DNA from: Dyella lipolytica
GTDB taxonomy: Bacteria > Pseudomonadota > Gammaproteobacteria > Xanthomonadales > Rhodanobacteraceae
Assembly (NCBI RefSeq): GCF_030160075.1
Contig: NZ_BSNQ01000003.1
Location: forward strand, 1,004,719 to 1,068,718
DNA length: 64,000 nt
Direction: 5' to 3'
Both the position numbers and the translations under genes were made by a program. The notes below the pieces were generated by a model. That model had not been told where the DNA came from. It was given only the letters and a program-made list of their open reading frames with translations, and did no database searches. Shown in pieces: positions 27,373 through 35,821 of the stretch (within the stretch, counting starts at the first letter, position 1; every line of letters starts with the position of its first letter).

Positions 27373-28671
27373 TCACCGTGTGTACACAACGCCGATATAG
27401 ATCACGTTGGATTGATACCCCTGCAGGGGCGTGGAGCTGCTGAGCTGGATGCGGCTCAGCGCCAGACGTATGGCCCAATGCGGCGTTCGCTGATTCAGCA
27501 GGCTTACTCCGTAGTTGGAGAACTTGTCATGCCGATCGATGACGTCGTAGTTGCGCTTTTCATAGTTCGCGAACGCCGACAGCGTGAGGTCTTCACGAAG
27601 CTTGTAGCTAAGACCTGAGCTGAAGCCGCGGCCGGTCAGGTTGAGCGTGTTGTCCGTGAGATAGTCGAGTTTGCGATACAGCGGCGCCACATTCAGCGTG
27701 AAGCGCTCGGTGTTGAAGGCATAGCTCGCCTGGAGGGTTCGTTCCAGGTACACGTCGGAGTTGACCTCTGTGTCGCCGATATTGATGTTGTTGCCGATGT
27801 TGGTGAAGTACTGGTTCGGCTGCGCCATCAGATCGTCGGCAGCGTCGGCGTATTCGTGTTCGGCAAGGAAAGTGAAGCTATTTCGCGGTGTCGCCTGCCA
27901 GTTCACCGACAACAAACCGAGCGGCGTCGACTTGGTAGGCCCATGGGTGAAGTCGATCTGAGACCAGCCGAGTGCAACGCCTAGGTCGAGGTTCGTGAGT
28001 TTGCGATCGTAGCGAGCGAACGCCTGCACGCGATCGTAATTCGGGCTCGATGTATTGTTCTGGAAGTCGACATGCTGATCCTCGACATTCGCCGACAACT
28101 GATCGGTAGGATCAAGATCCTTGAACAAGCGCAGCGCGGCCTGTCCGCGCGAAGAGTTGAAATCGCTGGCTTTCGATGCATAGCTGTTGATATAGCGCAG
28201 CTCTCCCTGTCCGTGCAGCGTTTCGCCAAGGCGGAAATACAGCGTCGGTCCCAACGCAACCACGTTGGTTTGTTGCAGGTTGCTCGGCGCATTGCTGGTC
28301 AGCGTCGAAACCGGCTGCACGCCAGCGTAATCCTGGATGGTCATATCCAGCCGTTGAGGAAGCACCACCCAATTGGCATTCCCGTTCAACTGACCGAACA
28401 GCTGGTTCTTGATGCCCTTGCCGAAGTAGTCGAGATACTCCAGGTCGCCCGCGGCATTCGCCTGCAGGGTCGAGCCAGCTTGCGCAAGGCTAAAGCTGAC
28501 GCCCGAATCCAGGATGTTCTTGCCGATCTGGTTGGTGGCGCTTTCGTTGACGTTGTCGTTGCGCTCCAGTCCGCTATACAAGGTGTAGTCGAACTGCGCA
28601 GCCGCAGCCTTACCCGACGCCAAGCCGAGAATCAGCATGACTGCACCAGCGAGCTTGGTGGGTGACGGCAT
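27373..28671 (-). CDS. Outer-membrane beta-barrel protein of the EPS locus
   Basis: The 432-residue protein has a signal peptide (AVMLILGLASGKAAAAQ) and then alternating amphipathic strands throughout (FDYTLYSGLERNDNVNES; LTLSAFANYEKRNYDV), ending in IYIGVVYTR with the near-terminal aromatic typical of BAM substrates. It resembles the outer-membrane proteins of exosortase-associated EPS loci, which have been suggested to help export or anchor the polymer. It lies between the CpsD-like and hydrolase genes. An EPS export or retention role is inferred from context only. Confidence 0.78.
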   Translation of the reverse strand: MPSPTKLAGAVMLILGLASGKAAAAQFDYTLYSGLERNDNVNESATNQIGKNILDSGVSFSLAQAGSTLQANAAGDLEYLDYFGKGIKNQLFGQLNGNANWVVLPQRLDMTIQDYAGVQPVSTLTSNAPSNLQQTNVVALGPTLYFRLGETLHGQGELRYINSYASKASDFNSSRGQAALRLFKDLDPTDQLSANVEDQHVDFQNNTSSPNYDRVQAFARYDRKLTNLDLGVALGWSQIDFTHGPTKSTPLGLLSVNWQATPRNSFTFLAEHEYADAADDLMAQPNQYFTNIGNNINIGDTEVNSDVYLERTLQASYAFNTERFTLNVAPLYRKLDYLTDNTLNLTGRGFSSGLSYKLREDLTLSAFANYEKRNYDVIDRHDKFSNYGVSLLNQRTPHWAIRLALSRIQLSSSTPLQGYQSNVIYIGVVYTR

Positions 28672-28817
28672 GACTCCCCCTTCCCTTTTAGGTTGCTAAC
28701 GAACCATTACGTCCCGATATGCCCACAACCCCCAACGGAATGAATCAAACACGTGTCGTGCCTGATTCACGGCAGACCATCCGTGGCCTGCCCTAACAAG
28801 GTGTTTCTCAAAGCCCG

Positions 28818-29606
28818 TTAGGGCACGTGATTGAACACCACCCCTGCCAGCTTCCCCGGATCGAAATTGGCAACGGCCTGACTGATGGCTGCCGGCGTGT
28901 CGCGGCCGTAACCGGCCACTACGACGACGAAGTCGGCCAGTTCCGACAAGATCCGCGCATCCGGCGAACCTTTGATCGCCGGACCGTCGAGAAAGAGGTA
29001 ACGGTCCACATAACGACAACGCAGCGAATCGAGTACCGCGCGCATGCGGAACGAAGAGAAATACTCGCCGCCGTTTTCACGCGCTGTGCCGGCCGGTATC
29101 AGACGCAGGCGCGGCACGCCGGTGTGGTAGAGGATGTGGGCAATCCCCAGCACCGGATGTTCGAGAAAATCGATCAGCCCACCCTTCGCGGGATCCACGC
29201 CAAGCGCTTTATGCTGGCTCGGATAGCGCAGGTTGCAATCGATCAGCAGACTGGTCTTGGCTTCGTCGAAGGCAAAGGCAGCCGCCATGTTGCGGGCGAC
29301 GAAACTGCCGCCCGAACGCGGACTCACGGATACCACCAGGGTGACGAAATTCTGCAAGCCGCCCATCGCGAGCAGGCGCGTGCGGATCTCGCGGAAAGCA
29401 TCGGATTGCTGCCTGACCGATTCCTCGCGGTGAATCAGCCGCCGCTGCTCGAGTTGCAAGGGTGCGAGCGCGTTGATGCCGTCATCCATACGCGCGATGG
29501 AGTGACTGGACGACGTGCCTGCCGCAGTTACGCCGGCGTGCGGCTTGAAGATGTCTTCAGTATGGTGGGACAACATGCTGTCGCTCTCAGTGCTCTTCAT
29601 GGTCAT
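28818..29606 (-). CDS. CpsD/BY-kinase-like ATPase with degenerate P-loop
   Basis: The 262-residue protein aligns with the cytoplasmic CpsD/CapB domain of bacterial tyrosine kinases: VTLVVSVSPRSGGSF at the Walker A position, LLIDCNLRYPSQHKALG at Walker A' and YLFLDGPAIKGSPDA at Walker B. The Walker A lacks the GK[ST] lysine (SPRSGGSF), and no tyrosine-rich tail is present. It may bind nucleotide weakly or serve as a non-catalytic partner of the Wzz-like protein. Its start overlaps the stop of that gene (ATGA), so the two are coupled. A 146-bp gap follows before the barrel gene. Confidence 0.82.
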   Translation of the reverse strand: MTMKSTESDSMLSHHTEDIFKPHAGVTAAGTSSSHSIARMDDGINALAPLQLEQRRLIHREESVRQQSDAFREIRTRLLAMGGLQNFVTLVVSVSPRSGGSFVARNMAAAFAFDEAKTSLLIDCNLRYPSQHKALGVDPAKGGLIDFLEHPVLGIAHILYHTGVPRLRLIPAGTARENGGEYFSSFRMRAVLDSLRCRYVDRYLFLDGPAIKGSPDARILSELADFVVVVAGYGRDTPAAISQAVANFDPGKLAGVVFNHVP

Positions 29607-31147
29607 GACCTCATCCGTAGCCAGAACAGCAACAGATAGACGATCGCGACACCGGCGACGAGCAGCGATAGCATGGTGACTTCCACGCGCTCGCGGCGAC
29701 GATCCCGCGGCGTCGGATAGAACGGTATCGTCGCCAGTACCGGCAGGCCGGTCGTGTGCTCGAGCTGTTGCACCGAGCGTACCCTCGGGTCGAACCGCAC
29801 GATGCCCAACAACAATCCCAACGGGATGGCGAGCGCTAGCGCGATCCCCGACAGCGCAAAATGCATGAAGCGCAAACCCGATGGCGTAAGCGGCATTACT
29901 GCAGGGTTCTGTATATAGAACATCAATCCGCGGTGCTCGGCATCCAGATTCATCGAGACGCGCGCGTTTTCCCGTCGCTTGAGCAAATCCTGGTAGACGT
30001 CGCGGTTGACGTTGTAGTCGCGGGTCAGCTCGGAGGTGACGTTTTCGGAATTGGCGATGCGTTGGCTGCGCGCCAGCTCCGACTGCAACATCGTCTGGCT
30101 GGCACCGATACCTGCGCTAGTTGCGGCGATGTCGCCGCGCACCGTCACCAGCTGGTCCTTCAACTGCTGATACACCGGATTCATCTGTACGCTGTCATCC
30201 AGCGGCATCGGCGTGCCTGCCTGACGCGACGCCTGCTTGCGTTGATCGTCAATCGCCACTTGCTGCTTGAGATCCTGGATCTGATGCCGCAGTCGAATCA
30301 CATCGGGATACTGGTCGGTATAGGTCAGCAACAACTTATCGAGTTGGCCTTGCAGGTCGGCCAGCTGGGTCTCATAGATGCCGCTCGTCGTCTGCACGGC
30401 ATTGACCTCGGACTCGCCGTTGAGCTGCGATGCCAGCGAAGCCGCCTGCGAGCGTTTTTCCATCAATTGCATCTGTGCGGTTTCGATCTGCGAACGCAGT
30501 TGGTTGATGCGCTCGCTGGTCTCGCTGCTGTTGCCCGGTCGCGCGTCGGCGTCGGCGTCCCGGAAGGCCTTTAGCTTGTTCTCCGCATCAGTCAGCTTTT
30601 GCCGATAGACATTGACCTGGCTATCGATGAATTCGAACGCATCACGGCTTTCGCGTTGCTTCGAGGCCAGGCTTTCGCTGATAAACAGCTGGGCAAACTG
30701 CCGGGTGACGTCGAACGCCCGCTTCGGATCGGAATCGGAGTAACTGATGGTGATCAGGTTGTCGCGCGCAATCTGCACCTTGGTGCGCGCCTTGATCCCC
30801 TCGATGAGACGATCCTGTTCAACCGGACTGGGATGCGCGGCCAACCAACCGCCGCTTGCCAGCACCTGATCCATCACCCTACGACTGAAGATCACGTCGC
30901 GCGCAATCCCGGCACGGGTCAGGTTCTCGGTCGGTGAAGCAGCCCCTTCCATCAGCGGCGTGATGATGCTGCTCCCTTGCGCCAAGATGGTCGTGGACGC
31001 CTCGTATTTCTTGGGCCAGAGCAAACCCATGACCAGCGCGGCCAGCGCGATCACGGCGAATACCAGGCCGAACGCAATGCGATGCCGCCGGGCTTCACCC
31101 AGCACTACTGGCACCATGTCCCCTAACGGAGCGATTTCTCCATTCAT
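29603..31147 (-). CDS. EPS chain-length determinant protein (Wzz/GNVR family)
   Basis: The 514-residue inner-membrane protein has a helix at about residues 25-45 and another near 440-460, a Wzz domain after the first (LWPKKYEASTTILAQ), and a long periplasmic coiled coil (about 160-400, rich in Q, K, E and L). A third hydrophobic segment near 490 closes the protein. It matches the GNVR-type co-polymerases of exosortase-associated EPS loci, which set polymer length with Wzy and contact the outer-membrane exporter. It sits between the exporter and the CpsD-like gene, the standard order. Confidence 0.9.
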   Translation of the reverse strand: MNGEIAPLGDMVPVVLGEARRHRIAFGLVFAVIALAALVMGLLWPKKYEASTTILAQGSSIITPLMEGAASPTENLTRAGIARDVIFSRRVMDQVLASGGWLAAHPSPVEQDRLIEGIKARTKVQIARDNLITISYSDSDPKRAFDVTRQFAQLFISESLASKQRESRDAFEFIDSQVNVYRQKLTDAENKLKAFRDADADARPGNSSETSERINQLRSQIETAQMQLMEKRSQAASLASQLNGESEVNAVQTTSGIYETQLADLQGQLDKLLLTYTDQYPDVIRLRHQIQDLKQQVAIDDQRKQASRQAGTPMPLDDSVQMNPVYQQLKDQLVTVRGDIAATSAGIGASQTMLQSELARSQRIANSENVTSELTRDYNVNRDVYQDLLKRRENARVSMNLDAEHRGLMFYIQNPAVMPLTPSGLRFMHFALSGIALALAIPLGLLLGIVRFDPRVRSVQQLEHTTGLPVLATIPFYPTPRDRRRERVEVTMLSLLVAGVAIVYLLLFWLRMRS

Positions 31148-31182
31148 GACACCCCTACCCCCCTAGCCATTTTCCGTGGCGT

Positions 31183-31803
31183 TCAGAACGTACGTTGCGG
31201 CACCGTGATCACGTCACCTGGCTGCACCGGATAGTTCGTCATTAACTCACCCTGTTGCAGAATCTTGTCTAGTCGTACGGCATAAGACGTGGTGTCTTTG
31301 CCGCCCTTGCGATACAGCACGGTGCGGTCAGGAGCCGCATAGACCGTCGTGCCGCCAGCCGCCAATACCGCGTCGAGAATGGTCATTCCCTGCCGATAAG
31401 GAAGGGAAACCGGCGTGTGTACCGCCCCCGTCACGCGCACGCGCGATAAGTATTCGTTGCTGCGCAATTCGATCAGGATCACTGCCACCTGCGGGTCGCG
31501 CACGTAGGACTGCAATTTATCCTTGATCTCGGCAGCGACCTGCTCGGGCGTCTTGCCACCGGCCACGACGTCGCCGATCAGTGGCACGGTGATCTGACCG
31601 TCCGGTCTGACTGGCACGCTCACGCTCAGGTCCGGGTTGTGCCAGACCGTCACTTGCAGCTGATCGTCGACACCTATGTGATAGGCCGCTACCGCCTGGG
31701 CATTAGGGTCGATCTCGGGCGCTGTGCGAGAACCCGGGTCGGTTGCACAGGCAGTAATGAATAGAGCGAGACACACCATGAGAAGACGACCCATGATCTT
31801 CAT
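31183..31803 (-). CDS. Polysaccharide export lipoprotein (Wza-like)
   Basis: The 206-residue protein has a lipoprotein signal (LLMVCLALFITACATDPG, lipobox ITAC), a Poly_export domain (YHIGVDDQLQVTVWHNPDL; VRPDGQITVPLIGDV) and a SLBB domain (RVTGAVHTPVSLPYRQGMT). It ends QPGDVITVPQRTF. It should form the periplasmic/outer-membrane export channel. I start at 31803; the frame is open to 31980 but that stretch has no signal peptide and would cross the Clp-type site. The internal ATG at 31794 is also possible. First gene of the - strand EPS arm. Confidence 0.92.
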   Translation of the reverse strand: MKIMGRLLMVCLALFITACATDPGSRTAPEIDPNAQAVAAYHIGVDDQLQVTVWHNPDLSVSVPVRPDGQITVPLIGDVVAGGKTPEQVAAEIKDKLQSYVRDPQVAVILIELRSNEYLSRVRVTGAVHTPVSLPYRQGMTILDAVLAAGGTTVYAAPDRTVLYRKGGKDTTSYAVRLDKILQQGELMTNYPVQPGDVITVPQRTF

Positions 31804-32145
31804 AAAAGGGCGACGCCTATGTCTGAAATTGTGAAATGGATCACACTTATTCCCCATTGACAAGCTAAGCCTTTTGTAGTCAGAAATCAACGGGACAACC
31901 CCCTTTCCAGGCCTCAAGCTCGGCGGCGAATACGGGCAGGGGTGAGGGTGTAACGCTGCTGATACAGTCACGCAGGCCACCTGGGCGAGCTAGGTCAGTG
32001 GGTGTCATTGAAGGACCCGTGTGCGGGGGCCGCAGATGCAACGTGGGCGGTTTGTCTGCCGTCGCCACCAAGGGCTGAGTACCGCCCGCGGCTAAGCGCA
32101 TACATGTGGGTATGCGGTCATAAACGAACCCTGGGCTCGCTGGCC
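31804..32145. other. Intergenic control region upstream of the EPS export operon
   Basis: These 342 bp separate the Wza-like gene from the SMR transporter genes; both flanking gene sets are on the - strand. The part nearest the EPS gene contains a perfect CRP/Clp-type palindrome at 31830-31845 in AT-richer sequence. No clear gene is seen; open frames here have no recognisable protein features. I could not identify a sound -35/-10 pair. Confidence 0.6.
31830..31845. promoter_or_regulatory. CRP/Clp-type binding site upstream of the EPS operon
   Basis: TGTGAAATGGATCACA is a perfect TGTGA-N6-TCACA palindrome. Clp, the c-di-GMP-responsive CRP homologue of Xanthomonadales, uses this site type to control EPS genes. 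Its edge lies only 26 bp upstream of the proposed ATG at 31803, so either transcription starts very near the ATG, or the site blocks a promoter located upstream. Confidence 0.7.
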
Positions 32146-32478
32146 CTACGCGAACTTCATCAGAATCACGCCTGCCATGATCAGCAGCATGCCGAACCAG
32201 CCGGATGGGCTGACGCGCTCGCGAAATAGCGCAATGCCAAATAGCGTTGTCGCCAACAGTCCTACCCCACCCCAAATGCCATAGGCGACCGAAAGCTCGA
32301 TCCCCTTAATGGCGAAACTCAAGGCCGTAAAAGCCGCTAGCGCGCATGCAATCGCTGCAACGCCCGGTATCCACCGCGTAAGACCGTGCGATTGTTTCAT
32401 CAGCACGTTGGCTGCTACCTCCAATGCAATAGCAATGGCGAGGTAGATAGCGTGAATCGGTTCAAAGGTCGGCAACAT
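32146..32478 (-). CDS. SMR family transporter subunit (MdtI-like)
   Basis: The 110-residue protein has four membrane helices, the small multidrug resistance pattern with a membrane glutamate in helix 1 (AIALEVAANVLMKQS), and SVAYGIWGGVG in helix 3. SMR proteins are proton antiporters for cations or polyamines. With the adjacent second SMR gene, 9 bp away, it probably forms a heterodimer of the MdtIJ or EbrAB kind, since paired SMR genes usually need both subunits. Substrate not determinable. Confidence 0.88.
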   Translation of the reverse strand: MLPTFEPIHAIYLAIAIALEVAANVLMKQSHGLTRWIPGVAAIACALAAFTALSFAIKGIELSVAYGIWGGVGLLATTLFGIALFRERVSPSGWFGMLLIMAGVILMKFA

Positions 32479-32487
32479 GGGAGCACC

Positions 32488-32817
32488 TCAATCGTGCGAT
32501 GCGGTGCCGCGCTCAAGCAGCACGATGCCGACAATCATCAGCACGATGGCGCTGATCTTCATCAGACCGAGGTTCTCGTTGAACAACAGCGCCGCCATCA
32601 ATGCGATCAAAACCAAACCTAGACTTTCCCACGCGCCGTAAGCAACGGTGATAGGGATGCGCTTTACCGCCATCGCCAGAGCCATGTAAGAGACGATCAG
32701 CATCACATACATCACGACGAGGCCTAACACTGGCGCGTTGAGCTGTCCCCATTTCATGGCCAGGGTGCCGACGACTTCGGTCAGGATCGCTAGAGCGAGA
32801 AAGATCCAGTAGCGCAT
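32488..32817 (-). CDS. SMR family transporter subunit (MdtJ-like)
   Basis: The 109-residue four-helix protein has the SMR glutamate in ALAILTEVVGTLAMKW and the helix-3 motif TVAYGAWESLGLVLIA; its C-terminal tail is short and polar. It is the first gene of the SMR pair. MdtJ-like members pair with MdtI for spermidine export in E. coli; here only the family and pairing are supported. The start at 32817 is the first in-frame ATG (MRYWIFLALAILTE). Confidence 0.88.
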   Translation of the reverse strand: MRYWIFLALAILTEVVGTLAMKWGQLNAPVLGLVVMYVMLIVSYMALAMAVKRIPITVAYGAWESLGLVLIALMAALLFNENLGLMKISAIVLMIVGIVLLERGTASHD

Positions 32818-33045
32818 AAAGATAGGCCGATAGTTACCAATGTGACTTTTTATGGCACACCGATCGCCCGGCGGATAGCCCGTTTCGTGGAGAAGATCAA
32901 CGCAATCGACATATGGCGCTGATATGCTCGCCGTTGTGAGTTGACCGTCCTGTGCTCAACGATCATCCCGTGGCCCATGCTGGTTACAGTTTGATGACAC
33001 AGAGAGACCGGTCGGCCCATCGAAACGTTTCAGGGGGAAAATAGA

Positions 33046-34173
33046 ATGCTTCGACACTCTCTGCGGGTGCGTTTGTTGTTGCCTGTACTGGCATTGGTCC
33101 TGGCGGTCGTCGTCGTGGTTGCGCTTGTGCTTGCCACGATAGAAGCGAATCGCGTGAAAGCCGATGCCGCGGCCTCGATCAAAAGCCAAACTAGCTCACT
33201 GCAAAGTCTTTTAGCCGTAACGCGATCGATCATGCTGGACAGCGTGCACAGCTCGATGCGGCTGCTGCGTCAAGAAAGCGATGTATTAGGCACACCTAGT
33301 GCCGGTTCCGAGATAACGGTATCGGGTCGCCATGCCAACGAACTACTGCTTGGTAACAAACCACAGAGCAATACCTTTCAGCTTGTCGACAGTGTTACAT
33401 CGACGATGGGAGGCACAGCCACCCTCTTCTCGAGTGCGGAAGACGGGTTCGTGCGCGTGTCCACCAATATCAAGAAAGATGACGGGAGCCGCGCCACGGG
33501 AACGCAGCTGGATCCGCATGGACCGGTGATCGCTGAAATTCGCAAAGGCCTGGCCTTCTACGGTGTCGTGGATATTCTCGGCAACCCGTATGTCACTGGT
33601 TACGAGCCGATCTACGACGGAAAGAATCCGAAGCCCATCGGCATTTGGTATGTCGGTTACAAGACAGACCTGCAAGTTCTCGACGATGTCATCAGCGACA
33701 GCCACGTGCTGGATTCGGGTTTCATTGCGTTGTTCGACAGCAAAGGCAAGTTGCGTTTCCATTCGAAAACCGGCGGCACCACTGACCCTGCACTGATAGA
33801 AAAAGTGGCCCAAGAGCAACCGTCGGATTGGAGCGTAGAGAAGGAAGATGTGCCGGGATGGGGCTTTACGCTCGTTTCTGCGTATCCCAAAAGTGACATT
33901 GAGAGTGTGATCGCACGGCAATCCATTTGGATCGGCATCATCGGCTTACTCATCTGCTTCATTCTGCTTGGACTGCAATCCGTCTTGATCTGGACCCGCG
34001 TGCTTCAACCGATCCAACATTTGACCGCCGTCGCCGACGAACTAAGCGTGGGCAAATGGGATCACACCATCGAAGAGGTTAAACTCAAAGACGAAATAGG
34101 CACTCTGGCGAAAGCCATCGCGCGCTTGTCAAACAGCGTACGATTGGCGATGGATCGACTCAACAAACGCTGA
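33046..34173 (+). CDS. Cache-domain HAMP sensor lacking an output domain
   Basis: The 375-residue protein has a first membrane helix at about 10-33, a periplasmic Cache-type sensor (about 45-295; DGFVRVSTNIKKDDGSRATG and GYEPIYDGKNPKPIGIWYVG are typical of Cache_3/Cache_2 ligand domains), a second helix at about 300-322 and a HAMP domain (RVLQPIQHLTAVADELSVG). It then ends after LSNSVRLAMDRLNKR, with no methyl-accepting, kinase or GGDEF domain. A GGGGG ribosome site precedes ATG 33046. It probably signals through a partner, perhaps the product of the next gene 49 bp downstream. Confidence 0.88.
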   Translation: MLRHSLRVRLLLPVLALVLAVVVVVALVLATIEANRVKADAAASIKSQTSSLQSLLAVTRSIMLDSVHSSMRLLRQESDVLGTPSAGSEITVSGRHANELLLGNKPQSNTFQLVDSVTSTMGGTATLFSSAEDGFVRVSTNIKKDDGSRATGTQLDPHGPVIAEIRKGLAFYGVVDILGNPYVTGYEPIYDGKNPKPIGIWYVGYKTDLQVLDDVISDSHVLDSGFIALFDSKGKLRFHSKTGGTTDPALIEKVAQEQPSDWSVEKEDVPGWGFTLVSAYPKSDIESVIARQSIWIGIIGLLICFILLGLQSVLIWTRVLQPIQHLTAVADELSVGKWDHTIEEVKLKDEIGTLAKAIARLSNSVRLAMDRLNKR

Positions 34174-34222
34174 GCCGCCGTACCTACGGCGTCCAGTGTG
34201 ATAACTGTCTAGAGAAGCAAGG

Positions 34223-34795
34223 ATGGTCAGTGAATTTCGACCCCTCATCTCAGTCCTGCGCGAGCTGAAAACGCTCGCGCAGAAGAAAGCCTCGGGTTTC
34301 TTTTTTATTGCCACCGAGAGCAATCACTCGTCTACGATCCGCTTACGCAACGGCCATATCGAGGACGTTGTCTTCAGCAGGTACCGCAATGACGAAGCGG
34401 TGCGCTACTTGTCCAAAGTGACTACGGCACGCGCGCGATTCCAACCCGGCGCGATCAGCGCCACGGAGAACAAGGTCCCGCTGAGCGAAGCCGCACTGCA
34501 GTGGTTGCTTGGTGGTTTCGAGAGCGGCCCATCCGCACGGCAACCGCAAGAATCCAAGCCCGCTGCATCGGCCACGATAACCACTAAACTCGGTGGTCCA
34601 GGTCAACGCGAGATCGTGGAGAAGGTTGCGCTGAACTTCTTCGGCCCCATCGCGACGCTGCTTTGCGATGAAGCTTTCTCCGCCTCCAGCGACATCGAGC
34701 GAGTGCTCGCACAAATCGCATCGAACATGCCAACTTCGGAGGAAGCAGAGCGCTTCTTGGCGGAAGCACACGCTACCCTCGTCATTGGAAAGTAA
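34223..34795 (+). CDS. DUF4388-like signalling-associated protein
   Basis: The 190-residue protein has an N-terminal region of about 100 residues with a PatA/DUF4388 look (SGFFFIATESNHSSTIRLRNGHIEDVVF) and a helical C-terminal region of about 65 residues, joined by a Pro/Ser/Ala-rich linker. Such domains occur with two-component and chemotaxis-like proteins. It lies 49 bp after the Cache-HAMP gene on the same strand, so the two probably work together. No catalytic motif is visible. Function unknown. Confidence 0.65.
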   Translation: MVSEFRPLISVLRELKTLAQKKASGFFFIATESNHSSTIRLRNGHIEDVVFSRYRNDEAVRYLSKVTTARARFQPGAISATENKVPLSEAALQWLLGGFESGPSARQPQESKPAASATITTKLGGPGQREIVEKVALNFFGPIATLLCDEAFSASSDIERVLAQIASNMPTSEEAERFLAEAHATLVIGK

Positions 34796-34895
34796 GGCGC
34801 ATCACGTCGGCTGGCTTTTCTCTTTACGCAGTCGCTCGTTTATCTCGTTAATCGGCAAACTGGCTATACCTAGGCGACCGACAACGAAACCAAAA

Positions 34896-34918
34896 GGCTC
34901 CCGGCGCAGCCGGGAGCC
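34896..34918 (-). terminator. Rho-independent terminator of the lectin gene
   Basis: GGCTCCCGGC-GCA-GCCGGGAGCC forms a perfect 10-bp stem with a 3-base loop. On the - strand it is followed by TTTTGGTTT, so it ends the lectin transcript, whose stop is 13 bp away. On the + strand it may also stop transcripts from the Cache/DUF4388 pair, although no T-tract follows on that side. Confidence 0.85.
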
Positions 34919-34930
34919 CAGTTAAATAAA

Positions 34931-35821
34931 TCAGTCAACTGGAATGTTGATGATATTAGTAGTTCCCATGCACGCATCCGGTGGTCCGTAACATCCGGAA
35001 GTAGAATTGCTCGAATAAACTTCCGCAGGAGCGTAGGGAGAGGGCGAACTAAACTCGCGAACCGGGATATAAATTACAAAATTGCCGTCCGCCTGCATCG
35101 CCCCATATGTAGAGTTCCATTCTGAAATGCTATATGTCGAAGGCGAGGGCGTGGTTGTCCCAAACAGCGTCGTGTAACCCATGCCGTTAGCGCTGTTGGA
35201 TAATTGGGCCGCCGTCATGACATAGAAAACGCCGGTCGTATAAAATCCAGCGTAAGCAGCACCCCTATTTGCGGTATTAGTCGCCCAAATAGCTTTTGTT
35301 GGGTTGTAAATGACAACGTTCCCGTCATTCTGATAGATCAGCTTGTATTGGCCTGCGGTGTAATACGTGTTCTGCTTCAAAGCGACGCCTTGGCCAAAAA
35401 ACACGGCATCACCTGGCGGCGGATTACTATGATCCGACGTGTTAGAAGCCCAAAGCGGGACATTCGAGAAAACAATCCACTGTCCGTAGTCAGTAATTGC
35501 GGCGAAACCGGGCCTCTGGTAGGTCGTATTGGATGACCAAATGGCTTTGCCTGTTGCCTGGTTATAAAGAACAAAATTGCCGTCACTCTGCATAACTGCC
35601 CAGTCGGCGCCTTGACCCACAGTATTGGTGGACCAAAGAGCGGTCCCACTGAGCGTATAAACGACGAAATTACCATCCGTCTGCATCTGGGCAAAATACT
35701 GCCCGTTATCCGAGTAAATCCTCTGTCCAGCTTGCAAACCCTGCCCAGGATTGAGCATCCCGGCATAAGCCTGTCCCATGGACAATAGAAACAAACAGAA
35801 AAGAATACATAAGTGCTTCAC
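34931..35821 (-). CDS. Secreted bulb-type (mannose-binding-like) lectin domain protein
   Basis: The 296-residue protein begins, from a GTG at 35821, with a signal peptide (KHLCILFCLFLLSMGQAYAG). The GTG has GGGAG 6 bases upstream; the ATG at 35866 would add 15 polar residues before the signal. It then carries repeated B-lectin units with the mannose-binding pattern QxDxNxVxY: QTDGNFVVY, QSDGNFVLY, QNDGNVVIY and QADGNFVIY. Aromatic and asparagine-rich sequence links them. It should fold as one or two beta-prism II domains that bind mannose or other glycans outside the cell, or act as a bacteriocin of the lectin-like (LlpA) group. LlpA proteins have two such domains and no catalytic part, which fits, but the usual LlpA length and C-terminal hairpin are not verified. 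DNA is AT-richer than its neighbours, suggesting transfer. Confidence 0.82.
   Translation of the reverse strand: MKHLCILFCLFLLSMGQAYAGMLNPGQGLQAGQRIYSDNGQYFAQMQTDGNFVVYTLSGTALWSTNTVGQGADWAVMQSDGNFVLYNQATGKAIWSSNTTYQRPGFAAITDYGQWIVFSNVPLWASNTSDHSNPPPGDAVFFGQGVALKQNTYYTAGQYKLIYQNDGNVVIYNPTKAIWATNTANRGAAYAGFYTTGVFYVMTAAQLSNSANGMGYTTLFGTTTPSPSTYSISEWNSTYGAMQADGNFVIYIPVREFSSPSPYAPAEVYSSNSTSGCYGPPDACMGTTNIINIPVD

Noticed and set aside
32818..33045. Intergenic gap before the Cache-HAMP gene, checked for a small gene or CRP-type site
   Set aside because: A TGTGAC...GCACA-like stretch near 32850 has the wrong spacing for a CRP site and no open frame has coding features.
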